DNA from: Thermoplasmata archaeon
GTDB lineage: Archaea; Thermoplasmatota; Thermoplasmata; Lutacidiplasmatales; UBA184
Direction of reading: 5' to 3'
Assembly: GCA_030040775.1 (NCBI GenBank)
Contig: JASHTB010000021.1
Coordinates: 1-35,988 of the forward strand
Length of the DNA stretch: 35,988 nucleotides
The notes beneath the pieces are model-generated. The model was not told the origin of the DNA, searched no databases, and worked only from the letters and a program-made list of their open reading frames with translations. Positions 8,597 through 18,151 of the stretch are shown here, in pieces. The position numbers were made by a program, and so were the translations under genes. Every line of letters begins with the position of its first letter. Position 1 is the stretch's first letter.

Positions 8597-9460
8597 TCAG
8601 CCGCGCCCGCTCTTCTGGAGCTCGAGGAGGTCCTCGGTCGAGACCTTCTCACCCTTCTTGAGGCGGGCGAGGACGTCCTCCTCGCGCGGGGCCTCGGCCT
8701 CGCCCCAGGCCGCGGGCGCGCGGGCACCGCGGGTCGCGTAGAGAAGCTTCTCGATGTCACGCACCTCCTCGATCGCGGCGATGTGGGCGCGATGGGCCTC
8801 GTCCGCCTGGCCCTTGACCTCGAGGAGCTTCGCCTGGACCTCGTCCGCCTTACGACGGAGCTCGTCGACCGACTCGTAGAGCGCTACCATCGCCTCGTGC
8901 TCGCGCTGCGCTTCCTCAGCAAACTGGCCGACGGCGGCGTGGTGCTTCTCGGCCTCCTCCCGTGCCTCGGCGAACGCCTTCATCGTCTCCTCGACCACGG
9001 GGTCCTGTCGCAGCTGGTCGTCCTGCTCGCGGATGGCGGCCTCGAGCCGCTTCAGCTCTTCGATCAGGCGCTTTTCTTGCTCGCCGGTGAGGGCGGTGGT
9101 CATGTGGCGGAACTCGAGCTCCTTGAGCTCCTTGCGAAGCCTCCAGACCGGGACGGCCCCGGGACGCGGAGTCCGGGCTCGCCGTAGTTCCTGGACCTTG
9201 TCCCCGAGCTCCTGGAGCTTCGAGTTCCACTCCTCTCTCAGGTGCTTCTCCTCGCGAACCTGCGCATTCAGCGTGTCCCGGAGTCGGCGATGTTCCTGCG
9301 CCTCGGCGCTTTTGTCGTGGAGCTCGTCCAGGATCCGCGCCCGCTCCTCTGCGGTCCCCCGGGCTTCTGCGTTCAACCGGTCTCGACGCGCCCGAGACTC
9401 GTCGGCCCGGGCGTTCGACTCCGCCCGCTTCCGTTCAAGGTCCTCGGTCGCGTCGCTCAA
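8597..9460 (-). CDS. Archaeal coiled-coil protein (COG1340-like)
   Basis: Near-continuous heptad, Glu/Lys/Arg-rich coiled coil with WRLRKELKELEFRHMTTALTGEQEKRLIEELKRLEAAI core. Confidence 0.75.
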   Translation of the reverse strand: MSDATEDLERKRAESNARADESRARRDRLNAEARGTAEERARILDELHDKSAEAQEHRRLRDTLNAQVREEKHLREEWNSKLQELGDKVQELRRARTPRPGAVPVWRLRKELKELEFRHMTTALTGEQEKRLIEELKRLEAAIREQDDQLRQDPVVEETMKAFAEAREEAEKHHAAVGQFAEEAQREHEAMVALYESVDELRRKADEVQAKLLEVKGQADEAHRAHIAAIEEVRDIEKLLYATRGARAPAAWGEAEAPREEDVLARLKKGEKVSTEDLLELQKSGRG

Positions 9461-10055
9461 GACGGCCTCGTCGCACGGCGGAATTTCTCTCCACCGCGGG
9501 GCTGTTCACGAGACGGGCCCGATATAAAGGCTTCCGCCGCGCGAGTCGTCTCTTACGCCGAGGAAGGGGACCGTCGCCGCCGGCGATCTTCTCGAGCGGC
9601 GAAAGCCGGTCGCGAAGGAAGGAAGCGCTTCGAAGCCGAGAGAGTCGCTCCGCGCCCCCTCGAGCCTCCGGCCTCCCCGAAGACCCGACTTACGAGCGTC
9701 TTTCGAGAGTCCGGGTTCTCCGTGCAGCGGGCACCACTCGAGTTCTGCGTCTCGCAGGAGTCACGAGAGCCGTGGCGACGGACCTCGGTCTTCGCCGACC
9801 GCAGCCGCTGGCCGCGCTCGCGCGCAGGCCTCGTCCCTGAGGACGAGCGAGCGGTCCGGCCCAAGCTCGAGGGGTGGAGAAGGACGCACTTCCCCCACGA
9901 CCGGTCGGTCTCGCGTTGGCACGTCCTCTCGCTCGAACCGAATAAGAGAGAGGAGGACGCTCCCGCTTCACGGCCTCCATCCGGGCGACCTCGCAGGGGA
10001 CTCGGTTTCGTCTGCCACGTCACACTAATATGGCGAACGCTCGATGAATCGCGGC

Positions 10056-11504
10056 GTGGAAGAGGTCGGCCGCATCTTCGGCGACGTGGGGCTGGGCCAG
10101 TTCCACGTCAGTCTTTCCCGCCCGGTTGAGCGGGGGGACTACCTCGCGGTCGACGACGAGATGCACGGTCGGGTCCTCTGCCAGCTGGACGACCTCAAGC
10201 GAAAGAGCGACTTCGACCTCGAACGCGCGGGAGCCCTCGGGCCGACCGATACCGCCGCCATCCACGAGAGCCTGCTCGGCCTCGCGAGGATCGTCGGTTA
10301 CCGGGACGAGCAGGGTCTCGTCAAGTGTCCCACGATTCCGTTCCGACCGGGCTCCCACGTCTTCCGGGCGGAGGAGCCGCTGATCGCGGACGTCCTCGGC
10401 CTCAAACACCGGGCCAACAGCGGGGCGTACGTCGGCCTTCTGCGAAACCACAACTTGCGGGTCGAGCTCGACATCAACCAGCTCGTCCAACGCCACGTGA
10501 GCGTGCTCGCGAAGACCGGGGGCGGGAAGAGCTACCTGCTGGGGGTCCTGATCGAAGAGCTGCTGCGACACAGGGTCACGTGCGTCATCATCGACCCGCA
10601 CGGAGAGTACGGGTCGCTGCGGTTCCCCGCCGAGAAGAACGGGGGCCACGCCCGCTTCGGCGTCGAGTCGCAAGGGTTCGCCCGGCAGGTCCAGGAGTAC
10701 TCCCCGGACCCCTCGCTCAACCCGACCGCGAAGCCGCTGACCTTTTCGCTCCGACATCTCGACCCGCGCGACCTGCTCGTGTTCATGGGCCTCACCAGCG
10801 TCAAGACGTTTCTCGCTCCGCTGAAACAACTGGTCGAGCGCGTGGGAGCGTCGAGCCCGGAGTACACCGTCCATGACCTCGTCCGCGCCGCGGAGGGAGG
10901 CGAAGGGGCGATCGCGGAGACGCTGCACGAGCGGCTCGAATACGTCGAGCAGACGAAGCTCCTAGGGCCGGTCGGCACGAGCCTGAGCGAGCTCGTCAAG
11001 AAGGGCGACGCGACGCTGATCAACCTCCGAGGGGTCGCCCCGGACGTCCAGGAACTCGTCGTCGCTCGGATCGCCTCCACGCTCTTCGATGCTCGCAAGA
11101 AGGACAAGATCCCGCCGCTCTTCCTCGTGGTCGAGGAAGCTCACAACTTCGCCCCGCAGCAGGGGTCGGCCGCGTGCTCCCGGGTGATGAAGGCGATCGC
11201 GAGCGAGGGCCGCAAGTTCGGTCTCGGGCTCTGCTGCGTGACGCAACGCGCGGCCCGGATCGATAAAAGCGTCCTCTCCCAGTGCAACACGCAGCTGATC
11301 CTCCAGGTCACGAACCCGCTCGACCTGAAGGCGATCGCCCAGTCGATCGAGGGGCTCACCGCGGGGATGACCGAGATGATCCAGTCGCTCCCGGTCGGGA
11401 CCGCCCTCATCACCGGCGGCGGATACCACACCCCGCTCTTCTGCGAGGTCCGCCCCCGGGCGACCCGGCACGGCGGAGAGAGCGTCCAGATCGTCGCGGC
11501 CTGA
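10056..11504 (+). CDS. herA: HerA-like DNA helicase/translocase ATPase (start re-assigned from ATG 10044 to GTG 10056)
   Basis: VSVLAKTGGGKSYLLGVLIEELL (Walker A), CVIIDPHGEYG, PPLFLVVEEAHNFAPQ (Walker B), GLGLCCVTQRAARIDKSVLSQCNTQLILQVTNPLDLKAI; TATA-like 'actaatat' centred 28 nt before GTG 10056 but only 16 nt before ATG 10044. Confidence 0.88.
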   Translation: MEEVGRIFGDVGLGQFHVSLSRPVERGDYLAVDDEMHGRVLCQLDDLKRKSDFDLERAGALGPTDTAAIHESLLGLARIVGYRDEQGLVKCPTIPFRPGSHVFRAEEPLIADVLGLKHRANSGAYVGLLRNHNLRVELDINQLVQRHVSVLAKTGGGKSYLLGVLIEELLRHRVTCVIIDPHGEYGSLRFPAEKNGGHARFGVESQGFARQVQEYSPDPSLNPTAKPLTFSLRHLDPRDLLVFMGLTSVKTFLAPLKQLVERVGASSPEYTVHDLVRAAEGGEGAIAETLHERLEYVEQTKLLGPVGTSLSELVKKGDATLINLRGVAPDVQELVVARIASTLFDARKKDKIPPLFLVVEEAHNFAPQQGSAACSRVMKAIASEGRKFGLGLCCVTQRAARIDKSVLSQCNTQLILQVTNPLDLKAIAQSIEGLTAGMTEMIQSLPVGTALITGGGYHTPLFCEVRPRATRHGGESVQIVAA

Positions 11505-11519
11505 CCGGACCGAAACGGC

Positions 11520-13073
11520 TCAGCTGCGAGCGGAGTCGATGAGATACCGGGTCACGAGCCGCACGCCGAAGCCGACCGCCCCGAGGTTCTGGTACGGCGG
11601 CTGGTACTTCCGCGTCTCCTTCGTCGTGTAGGCCGGCCCGGCGATGTCGAGGTGAGCCCAGGGGGTCGACCCGACGAACGTCTCGAGGAACGCGGCGGCG
11701 GTAAGCATGCCGGCGACCGTGATCTCGATCGAGTTCCGGACGTCCGCGACCTCGCTCTTGACGAGCTCCCGGTGGTAGTCCGAGAGCGGCATCCGCCAGA
11801 GCGGCTCGCCGGTGGCGGCGGAGGCCGCGAGCAGCCCCTGGGCGAGCGCGTTGTCGGTGGTGACGAGGCCGGCGGTGTCGTCCCCGAGCGCGACGACCTC
11901 GGCCCCCGTGAGCGTGGCGAGGTCGATCACCTCGTCCGGTCGGTAATGCGCGACCGCGTAGCCGAGCCCGTCCGCGAGGACGACCCGGCCTTCCGCGTCC
12001 GTGTTCAGCACTTCGATCGTCTTGCCGTTGTACGTGCGCACCACGTCGCCCGGCCGGTACGCGGTTCCGCTCGGGAGGTTCTCGGCACAGCAGAGGACCC
12101 CGACGACCCTCGGGGGGACCTTGAGGGTCGCCGCGGCCCGGAGGATTCCGAGGACGGCGACCGCCCCGGATTTGTCGAACTTCATGTTCGACATGGCGAG
12201 CCCCGGTTTCAAGGAGATCCCGCCGGAATCGAACGTGATCCCCTTCCCGACGATCGCGACCGTCCGGCCCCGCTTCGAGCCGCCGGGGTACTCGAGGACG
12301 ATGAGGCGGGGAGGATGGACGGAGCCCATTCCTACCGCGAGGATCCCGCCGCAGCGCATCTCGGCGAGCTTCTTCTCGTCGAACACGGTTACCTTGAGGC
12401 CGAACTCCTTTCCCAGAGCCCGCGCCTCCTCGGCGAGCCGCTCGGGGGTGGCGGTGTCCGCCGGAAGGTTCGCGACCTCCCGGGTCCAGACGACCGTCTC
12501 GGCGAGGTCGTACTCCTCCGCCACCGCCTTCTTCACGCCCGCCTCCTCGCGGGCGAGCTCCTCCCCGAGCGCGATCGTGACCTCCTCGACCCCGCCCTCG
12601 GTCTTCGTCTGGTACTTGGAGAACTCATAGGCTCCGAGGACGGCCCCGTCGGTCAGGGCTCGGGCCGCGGCCTCCGCGCTGACTCCGTCCCCCACGAACG
12701 AAGACAGGCGGAAGGCGAGCGTGCGGGCTCCCCGCCCCTTGAGACCCTTCACGACGCTCGCGGCGGCGCGGCGAACCGACTCGGCCTGGAACTGCTCGCG
12801 GGGCCCGAGACCGACGAGGACCAGCCGGCCCCGGCCGTCGGGTCGGTGCACGACGGTGAGTTCGGCCCCGACGTGGGGGTTCGCCGGATCCGCCTTCCTT
12901 CCGCGAACCTCCCTCCTCTCCCACGCGGCGCGGACGAGCCCTTTCGTCGCCCGGTCCTCCGCCTCGAGCGAGTGGGGAAACCCCTCACTCTTCTCGGAGC
13001 GCTCGAAGACCGCGCTCGCGCTCGCGTCGGCGAGAGCCGTGAGGCCGTCGCGGCGGTCGACTAGGACCTTCAT
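11520..13073 (-). CDS. pepA: Leucyl aminopeptidase, M17 family
   Basis: VAIVGKGITFDSGGISLKPGLAMSNMKFDKSGAVAVLG and NTDAEGRVVLADGLGYA metal-binding/active-site motifs. Confidence 0.93.
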   Translation of the reverse strand: MKVLVDRRDGLTALADASASAVFERSEKSEGFPHSLEAEDRATKGLVRAAWERREVRGRKADPANPHVGAELTVVHRPDGRGRLVLVGLGPREQFQAESVRRAAASVVKGLKGRGARTLAFRLSSFVGDGVSAEAAARALTDGAVLGAYEFSKYQTKTEGGVEEVTIALGEELAREEAGVKKAVAEEYDLAETVVWTREVANLPADTATPERLAEEARALGKEFGLKVTVFDEKKLAEMRCGGILAVGMGSVHPPRLIVLEYPGGSKRGRTVAIVGKGITFDSGGISLKPGLAMSNMKFDKSGAVAVLGILRAAATLKVPPRVVGVLCCAENLPSGTAYRPGDVVRTYNGKTIEVLNTDAEGRVVLADGLGYAVAHYRPDEVIDLATLTGAEVVALGDDTAGLVTTDNALAQGLLAASAATGEPLWRMPLSDYHRELVKSEVADVRNSIEITVAGMLTAAAFLETFVGSTPWAHLDIAGPAYTTKETRKYQPPYQNLGAVGFGVRLVTRYLIDSARS

Positions 13074-13088
13074 GCGGCCTGCGGCCGC

Positions 13089-13469
13089 CTAGAACGACGG
13101 ACGGATCTTCTGCCGGTCAATGCGGACGCCCGCGGGGGTGATCGCGAGCAGGTTCTTGGCGATTCCCGCGACGTCCCCTCCGGTGTCCTTCGCGATGTTC
13201 TTCAAGTCGATGCTCATCCGCTTGACGGCGACCTGGTCGTTCGCGATCGACGTGTAGTCGAGCAGGACGATGTCGCCCTGGTAGGCGAGCTTCGAGACCT
13301 GGTGGAGGTCCTCGAACCGAATGATCTCGGCGAGCCGGACGGTCCCGTGCTGGCCGGCGAGAGCCCCGGCCTCGTCCTCGAACTGCATCGAACCCAGGTC
13401 GAGGAACGACCCTTCTTCCAACGTGTCGGACCCGTGGTGTCGCCGGAGAAGCCCGCTTTTCTTCATCAT
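13089..13469 (-). CDS. sepF: SepF-like cell division protein
   Basis: C-terminal part of ORF 13089..14234: MMKKSGLLRRHHGSDTLEEGSFLDLGSMQF...VRLAEIIRFEDLHQVSKLAYQGDIVLLDYTSIANDQVAVKRMSIDLKNIAKDTGGDVAGIAKNLLAITPAGVRIDR, archaeal SepF pattern. Confidence 0.88.
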   Translation of the reverse strand: MMKKSGLLRRHHGSDTLEEGSFLDLGSMQFEDEAGALAGQHGTVRLAEIIRFEDLHQVSKLAYQGDIVLLDYTSIANDQVAVKRMSIDLKNIAKDTGGDVAGIAKNLLAITPAGVRIDRQKIRPSF

Positions 13470-13519
13470 GAGAAACGCCCCGCTCTCGAAGGCCTCGACG
13501 CAAGGTTCGATTCTTAAGT

Positions 13520-14305
13520 CTATTGCTCCATTTCCGCGGGCGCCGCCGTCGAGGGGGAACTCGCTCGAGCATCGACGGTCCGCGGAAACCTCAGGCAAAA
13601 CGTTACCCGGTAGACCTCGCGGCCGTTCTTGCGCCCCGCGAGGCTGGACGACTCCGTCAGCGACGCCCCGATCCGTTCCTTCGCGAGCTTCGCGAGCGAG
13701 CGGGCCGGCAGGGTCTCCGTGAAGTAACAGTCCCACCCTTCGGGCCGCTCTTCGGTCCACGACAGCGCCTTTCGGGAGTCCGGTCGCGCCTCCCGCAGGA
13801 GCTCCTTCCAGACCTCTTCGAGGCGGGCCCGGCGCTCGGCCGCACGCTCCGACCGGTCGTCGGCGCCCCCCCGTAGCTGGAGGATGGCCGTGTAGTACCG
13901 GCCGCTCTTCCGACTGCAGTCGGGGCAGCTCTTCGAGACGAGGCGGACGGTGAGCGGGACCTCGACGTCCCGAGGAATTCCACGGAAGACCAGATGCGCT
14001 TGGCCCCGCAGCTCCCTTAGGTTCGGCGTCGCCGCCGTCTCCTCCCAGCGTATCCGACGAAGACCCACCTCGGGGTGAAACTCCAGGAACGGGAGAAGGT
14101 CCTCCGAGGTGAGGACCGTGCTCGACCCCGACCGCTCCCAGTGGGAACGGACCTCCCGGGCTCCGCAGTGAGGGCAGATCGTGACCGACCCCTGTCGTCG
14201 GGCCCAGACGAGGCGCGTCCGGTCGGCGGCGCACGGAGCGCAGACCCCGTCGATGAGGGGCCGACCCGTAGCCCCGCAGACGACGCAGAACTCCTCCTCG
14301 ACCAT
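13520..14305 (-). CDS. nmd3: NMD3-family protein (zinc-binding, ribosome-associated)
   Basis: EFCVVCGATGRPLIDGVCAPC, CPHCGAREVRSHW, VSKSCPDCSRKSGRYYTAILQLRG, the NMD3 zinc-motif arrangement. Confidence 0.87.
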   Translation of the reverse strand: MVEEEFCVVCGATGRPLIDGVCAPCAADRTRLVWARRQGSVTICPHCGAREVRSHWERSGSSTVLTSEDLLPFLEFHPEVGLRRIRWEETAATPNLRELRGQAHLVFRGIPRDVEVPLTVRLVSKSCPDCSRKSGRYYTAILQLRGGADDRSERAAERRARLEEVWKELLREARPDSRKALSWTEERPEGWDCYFTETLPARSLAKLAKERIGASLTESSSLAGRKNGREVYRVTFCLRFPRTVDARASSPSTAAPAEMEQ

Positions 14306-14324
14306 CGCGGCGACGCCCCTCGGG

Positions 14325-14642
14325 TCAACCGACCAGCGCGAAGATCTCGGCGTGCGGCACGCCGCCCAGGCTCCCTGAACTGCCCGGGGCGATGAACCCG
14401 CCCTCCTCGGCGAGGCGGAGGACCCGTTCCCCGAGGAGGTTCGCGATCGTCGCCCGCTCGAGCGCCCAGAGGAGCTCCTCGCGGGACACCCGCCGCTCGC
14501 CGTAGAAGTGGGCGGAGACCTTCACCGTGCGGCCGGCACTGCCCACCGGGAGGTCCCGGCCGAGGAGCTCGGCATCGCACGCGGCGACGACGAACTCCGC
14601 GCGGACCCGATGCACGCGCATGACGAACCCGTCCTCAGACAT
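14325..14642 (-). CDS. DUF424 family protein
   Basis: FVMRVHRVRAEFVVAACDAELLGRDL...VSAHFYGERRVSREELLWALERATIANLLGERVLRLAEEGGFI; neighbour of nmd3. Confidence 0.78.
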   Translation of the reverse strand: MSEDGFVMRVHRVRAEFVVAACDAELLGRDLPVGSAGRTVKVSAHFYGERRVSREELLWALERATIANLLGERVLRLAEEGGFIAPGSSGSLGGVPHAEIFALVG

Positions 14643-14702
14643 CGACCGCGTCCCGTGGGCTAGAGGGACGCACGAAAGATAAAGAACTCCGGCCGGCCTC
14701 GT

Positions 14703-16826
14703 TCAGAAGCGAACGAGCTGGAGCTGGTTCGGCCTCGGTTCGATGATCTCGCCCTGGTTCCGCAACGACTGGACGAGGGCCTCCGCCTTGGGGATTGGGA
14801 TCCCGGCCTTCTCGGCGGCCTCGCGGAACTGCTCCATCGTGAAGTGCCCTTCGTGCTCGTCCTGAAGTTCGCGCATGATCCGCATGACGATGTCGAGCCG
14901 CTCGCGCTGGCTGTGGCTGACGCCCGACTGGGTGAGGTCGATGTCGAGCTTGCCCTCCTCGGTCATCGACACCCGGCGGAGGAACGTCTCCATGATGTGG
15001 ATCGCCCGCCGGGCGTCCACGACCTCCACGACCTCGGAGAGCCGGGCCCGGGCCGCGGCCTCGCTCAGGCGGACGAGCGCCTCGAGCTGACGGGCCGTGA
15101 TCGGGACCGGCGCGTTCGGCTCCTCGCCCTGACGGCGGACCTTGACGTAGAAGTCCTCGAGGGCGTCGAGGGCATCCTGGGAGAGGGAGGGCCGGATGTT
15201 CCGGCGGGCGTAGGCGATGTACTTCTTCAGAAGGTCCGGGGGGAACGGGGGAGCCAGCGACCCTCCCGGACCGGGAGACTCGCCCCGCATCTCTGCCTCG
15301 ATGTCGCGGTGAGAGGCCAGAATGCGGCTTGCGAGCCGGCGGTCGCGTTCCTGGTCGGGAAGGTCCTTGATGGAGTAGATGACGTCGAACCGTGACAGCA
15401 GCGTGGGCGGCAGGTCGATCTGTTCGGAGATCGTCCGGTCTCCCGTGAACCGTCCCCACTTCGGGTTGGCCGCGGCGAGCACCGGGCAGCGGGCGTTGAG
15501 CGTGGAGGTGATCCCCGCCTTCGAGATGCTGACGGTCTGCTGTTCGAGCACCTCGTGCATCGCCGACCGGTCCTCGGCGTTCATCTTGTCGAGCTCATCG
15601 ATGATCGCCATGCCACCGTCCGCGAGGACGAGCATCCCGGCCTCGAGCACCCACCGGCCCCCGGCGAAGTCGTCCTTGACCGCAGCCGCCGTGAGTCCGG
15701 CCGCCGTCGCTCCCTTCCCGCTCGTGTAGATTCCGCGGGGTGCCACGTCGGCCACATAGCGCAGGAGCTGGCTTTTGGCCGTTCCCGGGTCGCCCACGAT
15801 GAGGCAGTGCACGTCGCCGCGGACCCGGACCCCGTCCGAGTGACGTTTCACGACACCGCCGAAGAGCTGGAGGGCGATCGCCTCCTTCTCCTCTTCCATT
15901 CCTTTGATCGTGGGCGCCAGCGACATCACGATCTTGTCGACGACGGTGGGGTCCCTTCGGAACCCTTCGATCACCGCTGCCTCCTCGGGCGAGATCTCGA
16001 TCTCGTCGTACTCCCGTGCCTTCGTTTCGAACGAATTGCCGATCAGCATGAGGTCGAACGTCGTGTTCCGTACGACACCCTGCCGGGACGCGCTCGCCCG
16101 CTGGAAGCTCTTCAGCACCCCGTTGAGCGTGACCCGATTGCCCGGAAGCACCTCTCCCGTCAGGTCCTCGGTGAGGAGGACGGTCAGTCCCTGCGGGTGG
16201 GCGCCGTGCCGCAGCGTCTCGGGATGTTCCTGGATCTCGATCCGCTGCGCGTCGACGTAGGACGATTCCTCGGCGACCAGCCGGAACCGGGTGCGTCCCT
16301 GGGTCTTCCCGCAGCCGCCCTGGGATTCGGGGCATTCGAGCGGCTCGCGAAAGACGAGGGACGCCTCGTCCTGCGGCTCGTGGAACTTCGTCCGGCAGGC
16401 GACGCACTCGAACACCGCGTCCCGGATCTGAGGCCGGACCTCGCTCACCCGGCGGACGATGCCCTCGAGGGCGAGGAATCGGTTGAGGTCGCTCTCGCGG
16501 ATCGCCCGCACCTGGCGGTGGGCGGTCGAAGGGAGGCCCACGACCCTTAGGCGCAGCCCCTCGGCCTCGGGGCCGGCGACCGGGAGGAGCTCTCGCATCG
16601 CACGTTCCCCGGCCTCCAGGACCTCCTCGGGGCGCTCGAGCAAAAGGTCGGCGAGCCCGGTGTCCGCCCCGTCGACCGAGGTGAACGGAACCTCGAGGGA
16701 CCTCTCTTCCGGGAATCGGTCGTGCAGCTGGAGGACCGTCGGCCGGAATCCCGACTCCTCGAGGACCGCTGCCCAGCGGCTCTGCAGCTCGGGCGGCGCG
16801 GGGAGGGTCCTCTTGACAGCGACCAT
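14703..16826 (-). CDS. mcm: MCM replicative helicase
   Basis: VGDPGTAKSQLLRYVADVAPRGIYTSGKGATAAGLTAAA, ADGGMAIIDELDKMNAEDRSAMHEVLEQQTVSISKAGI, zinc motif CVACRTKF...CPESQGGCG; start placed at MVAVKRTL because the longer ORF overlaps aspS. Confidence 0.95.
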   Translation of the reverse strand: MVAVKRTLPAPPELQSRWAAVLEESGFRPTVLQLHDRFPEERSLEVPFTSVDGADTGLADLLLERPEEVLEAGERAMRELLPVAGPEAEGLRLRVVGLPSTAHRQVRAIRESDLNRFLALEGIVRRVSEVRPQIRDAVFECVACRTKFHEPQDEASLVFREPLECPESQGGCGKTQGRTRFRLVAEESSYVDAQRIEIQEHPETLRHGAHPQGLTVLLTEDLTGEVLPGNRVTLNGVLKSFQRASASRQGVVRNTTFDLMLIGNSFETKAREYDEIEISPEEAAVIEGFRRDPTVVDKIVMSLAPTIKGMEEEKEAIALQLFGGVVKRHSDGVRVRGDVHCLIVGDPGTAKSQLLRYVADVAPRGIYTSGKGATAAGLTAAAVKDDFAGGRWVLEAGMLVLADGGMAIIDELDKMNAEDRSAMHEVLEQQTVSISKAGITSTLNARCPVLAAANPKWGRFTGDRTISEQIDLPPTLLSRFDVIYSIKDLPDQERDRRLASRILASHRDIEAEMRGESPGPGGSLAPPFPPDLLKKYIAYARRNIRPSLSQDALDALEDFYVKVRRQGEEPNAPVPITARQLEALVRLSEAAARARLSEVVEVVDARRAIHIMETFLRRVSMTEEGKLDIDLTQSGVSHSQRERLDIVMRIMRELQDEHEGHFTMEQFREAAEKAGIPIPKAEALVQSLRNQGEIIEPRPNQLQLVRF

Positions 16827-16840
16827 GGATCCGTCCTCGG

Positions 16841-18151
16841 TTACGGGTCGAGCCGATACCGGTCGCGGGGGAACAGGCGCGCCTCCCGTATATTGGGGAG
16901 CCCTGCCAGCATCTGGACCATCCGGTCCACGCCGAACCCCCAACCGCCGTGCGGCGGCATCCCGAACCGGAACGCTTCGAGGTATCCCGGGAACAGCGCG
17001 GGGTCGAGGCCCGCGGTACGGATGTTCTCCACGAGGCGGTCGTAGCGGTGCTCCCGCGGCCCTCCGCTGGCGATCTCGAGCCCGCGAAAGTCGAGGTCGA
17101 AGTAGCCCGTCAGTCGAGGGTTGTCGTCCTTGCGCTGGGCGTAGAACGTGTGGATCTTGACCCGGGTCGGGAAGTCAATGATGAAGTAGAACGGCGAGCC
17201 GAACTCCCGCACGGCCCGCTCGCCGACCGCCTTCTCGTCCTCGGTACCGAGGTCCGCCTCCGCTCCGGGCCGGCCCAGCCATTCCTCGGCGGTCGAGAAC
17301 GGGATGCGGGGGAACGGCGCCGAGAGCTCGGGCACGTCGCCGGCGAGCGGGTTGCCCCGCTCCTCGAGCTCCCGGCGAACCTGACGGAACGCCTCGACGA
17401 GCACGGTCTCGAGGATCGACCGGAGATCGTCCGCTCCCTCGATGTATCCGACCTCGGCGTCGAGGCTCGTGAACTCCGTGATGTGCCGGACCGTGTCGGA
17501 CGGCTCGGCCCGGAACGCCGGGGCGATCTCCAGGACCCGCTCGAGCCCGGCGCCGATCAGCATCTGCTTGTACAGCTGCGGGCTCTGGGCAAGGAACGCC
17601 CGCTGGTCGAAGTACTCGACGGGAAAGAGGGTCGCCCCGCCCTCGGCTCCCTGCCGCAGGAGCTTCGGCGTCTCGACCTCGAGAAATCCCTGGCGGAGGT
17701 ACGCGGTCCGCAGCGCCTGGAGCAAGCTGCTCCGTAGCTCGAAGATCGCGCGCACCGCGGGCTTCCTCAGGTCGAGGGTCCGGTGGTCGAGGCGCGTGGC
17801 GAGCTCGGCCCCGACCTTGTCGACGACGCCGAGGGGAAGGGGGCTTTCCGCCCGGGAGATCACCCGCGCCGACGTGGGCGTGAGCTCAACGCCGCGGCGG
17901 GACTTCCCGGAGCGGTGGACCGACCCCTCGACCTCGACGACCGATTCGCGCGGAAGGTCCGTGAAGAGCGCGAAGAGCGCCGGGTCGACCGACTCCTTCT
18001 TCAGGGTCACCTGGGTGGTGCCGCTGCCGTCCCGGACGATCGCGAACGCGACCCCGCCGAGGGCCCGGAAATCTTCAAGGTGGCCGGCGATCCGGACGAC
18101 CTGGCCGTCCAGCGCCGGTAGCTCACGCGAGAGCCGGCGCGGGGGCGACAG
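16841..18151 (-). CDS. aspS: Aspartyl-tRNA synthetase, archaeal type; probable CTG start
   Basis: ELRSSLLQALRTAYLRQGFLEVETPKLL, FLAQSPQLYKQMLIGAGLERVLEIAPAFRAE, GWGFGVDRMVQMLAGLPNIREARLFPRDRYRL. In-frame upstream translation LSRELPALDGQVVRIAGHLEDFRALGGVAFAIVRDGSGTTQ completes the OB-fold domain missing from the listed ORF. Confidence 0.92.
   Translation of the reverse strand: MSPPRRLSRELPALDGQVVRIAGHLEDFRALGGVAFAIVRDGSGTTQVTLKKESVDPALFALFTDLPRESVVEVEGSVHRSGKSRRGVELTPTSARVISRAESPLPLGVVDKVGAELATRLDHRTLDLRKPAVRAIFELRSSLLQALRTAYLRQGFLEVETPKLLRQGAEGGATLFPVEYFDQRAFLAQSPQLYKQMLIGAGLERVLEIAPAFRAEPSDTVRHITEFTSLDAEVGYIEGADDLRSILETVLVEAFRQVRRELEERGNPLAGDVPELSAPFPRIPFSTAEEWLGRPGAEADLGTEDEKAVGERAVREFGSPFYFIIDFPTRVKIHTFYAQRKDDNPRLTGYFDLDFRGLEIASGGPREHRYDRLVENIRTAGLDPALFPGYLEAFRFGMPPHGGWGFGVDRMVQMLAGLPNIREARLFPRDRYRLDP

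Noticed and set aside
9540-10020. RNase P RNA or SRP RNA in the coiled-coil/herA intergenic region
   Set aside because: I looked by eye for the conserved RNase P CR-I/CR-V and SRP helix-8 strings on both strands and did not find them; a covariance search would be decisive.
11652-13064. 470-aa plus-strand ORF antisense to pepA
   Set aside because: Composition biased to Asp/Arg/Glu/Pro; M17 motifs are on the other strand.
18124-18126. GTG overlapping the pyrG TGA as the aspS start
   Set aside because: It is out of frame (+1) with AspRS as sequenced; would only work with an indel or programmed frameshift.
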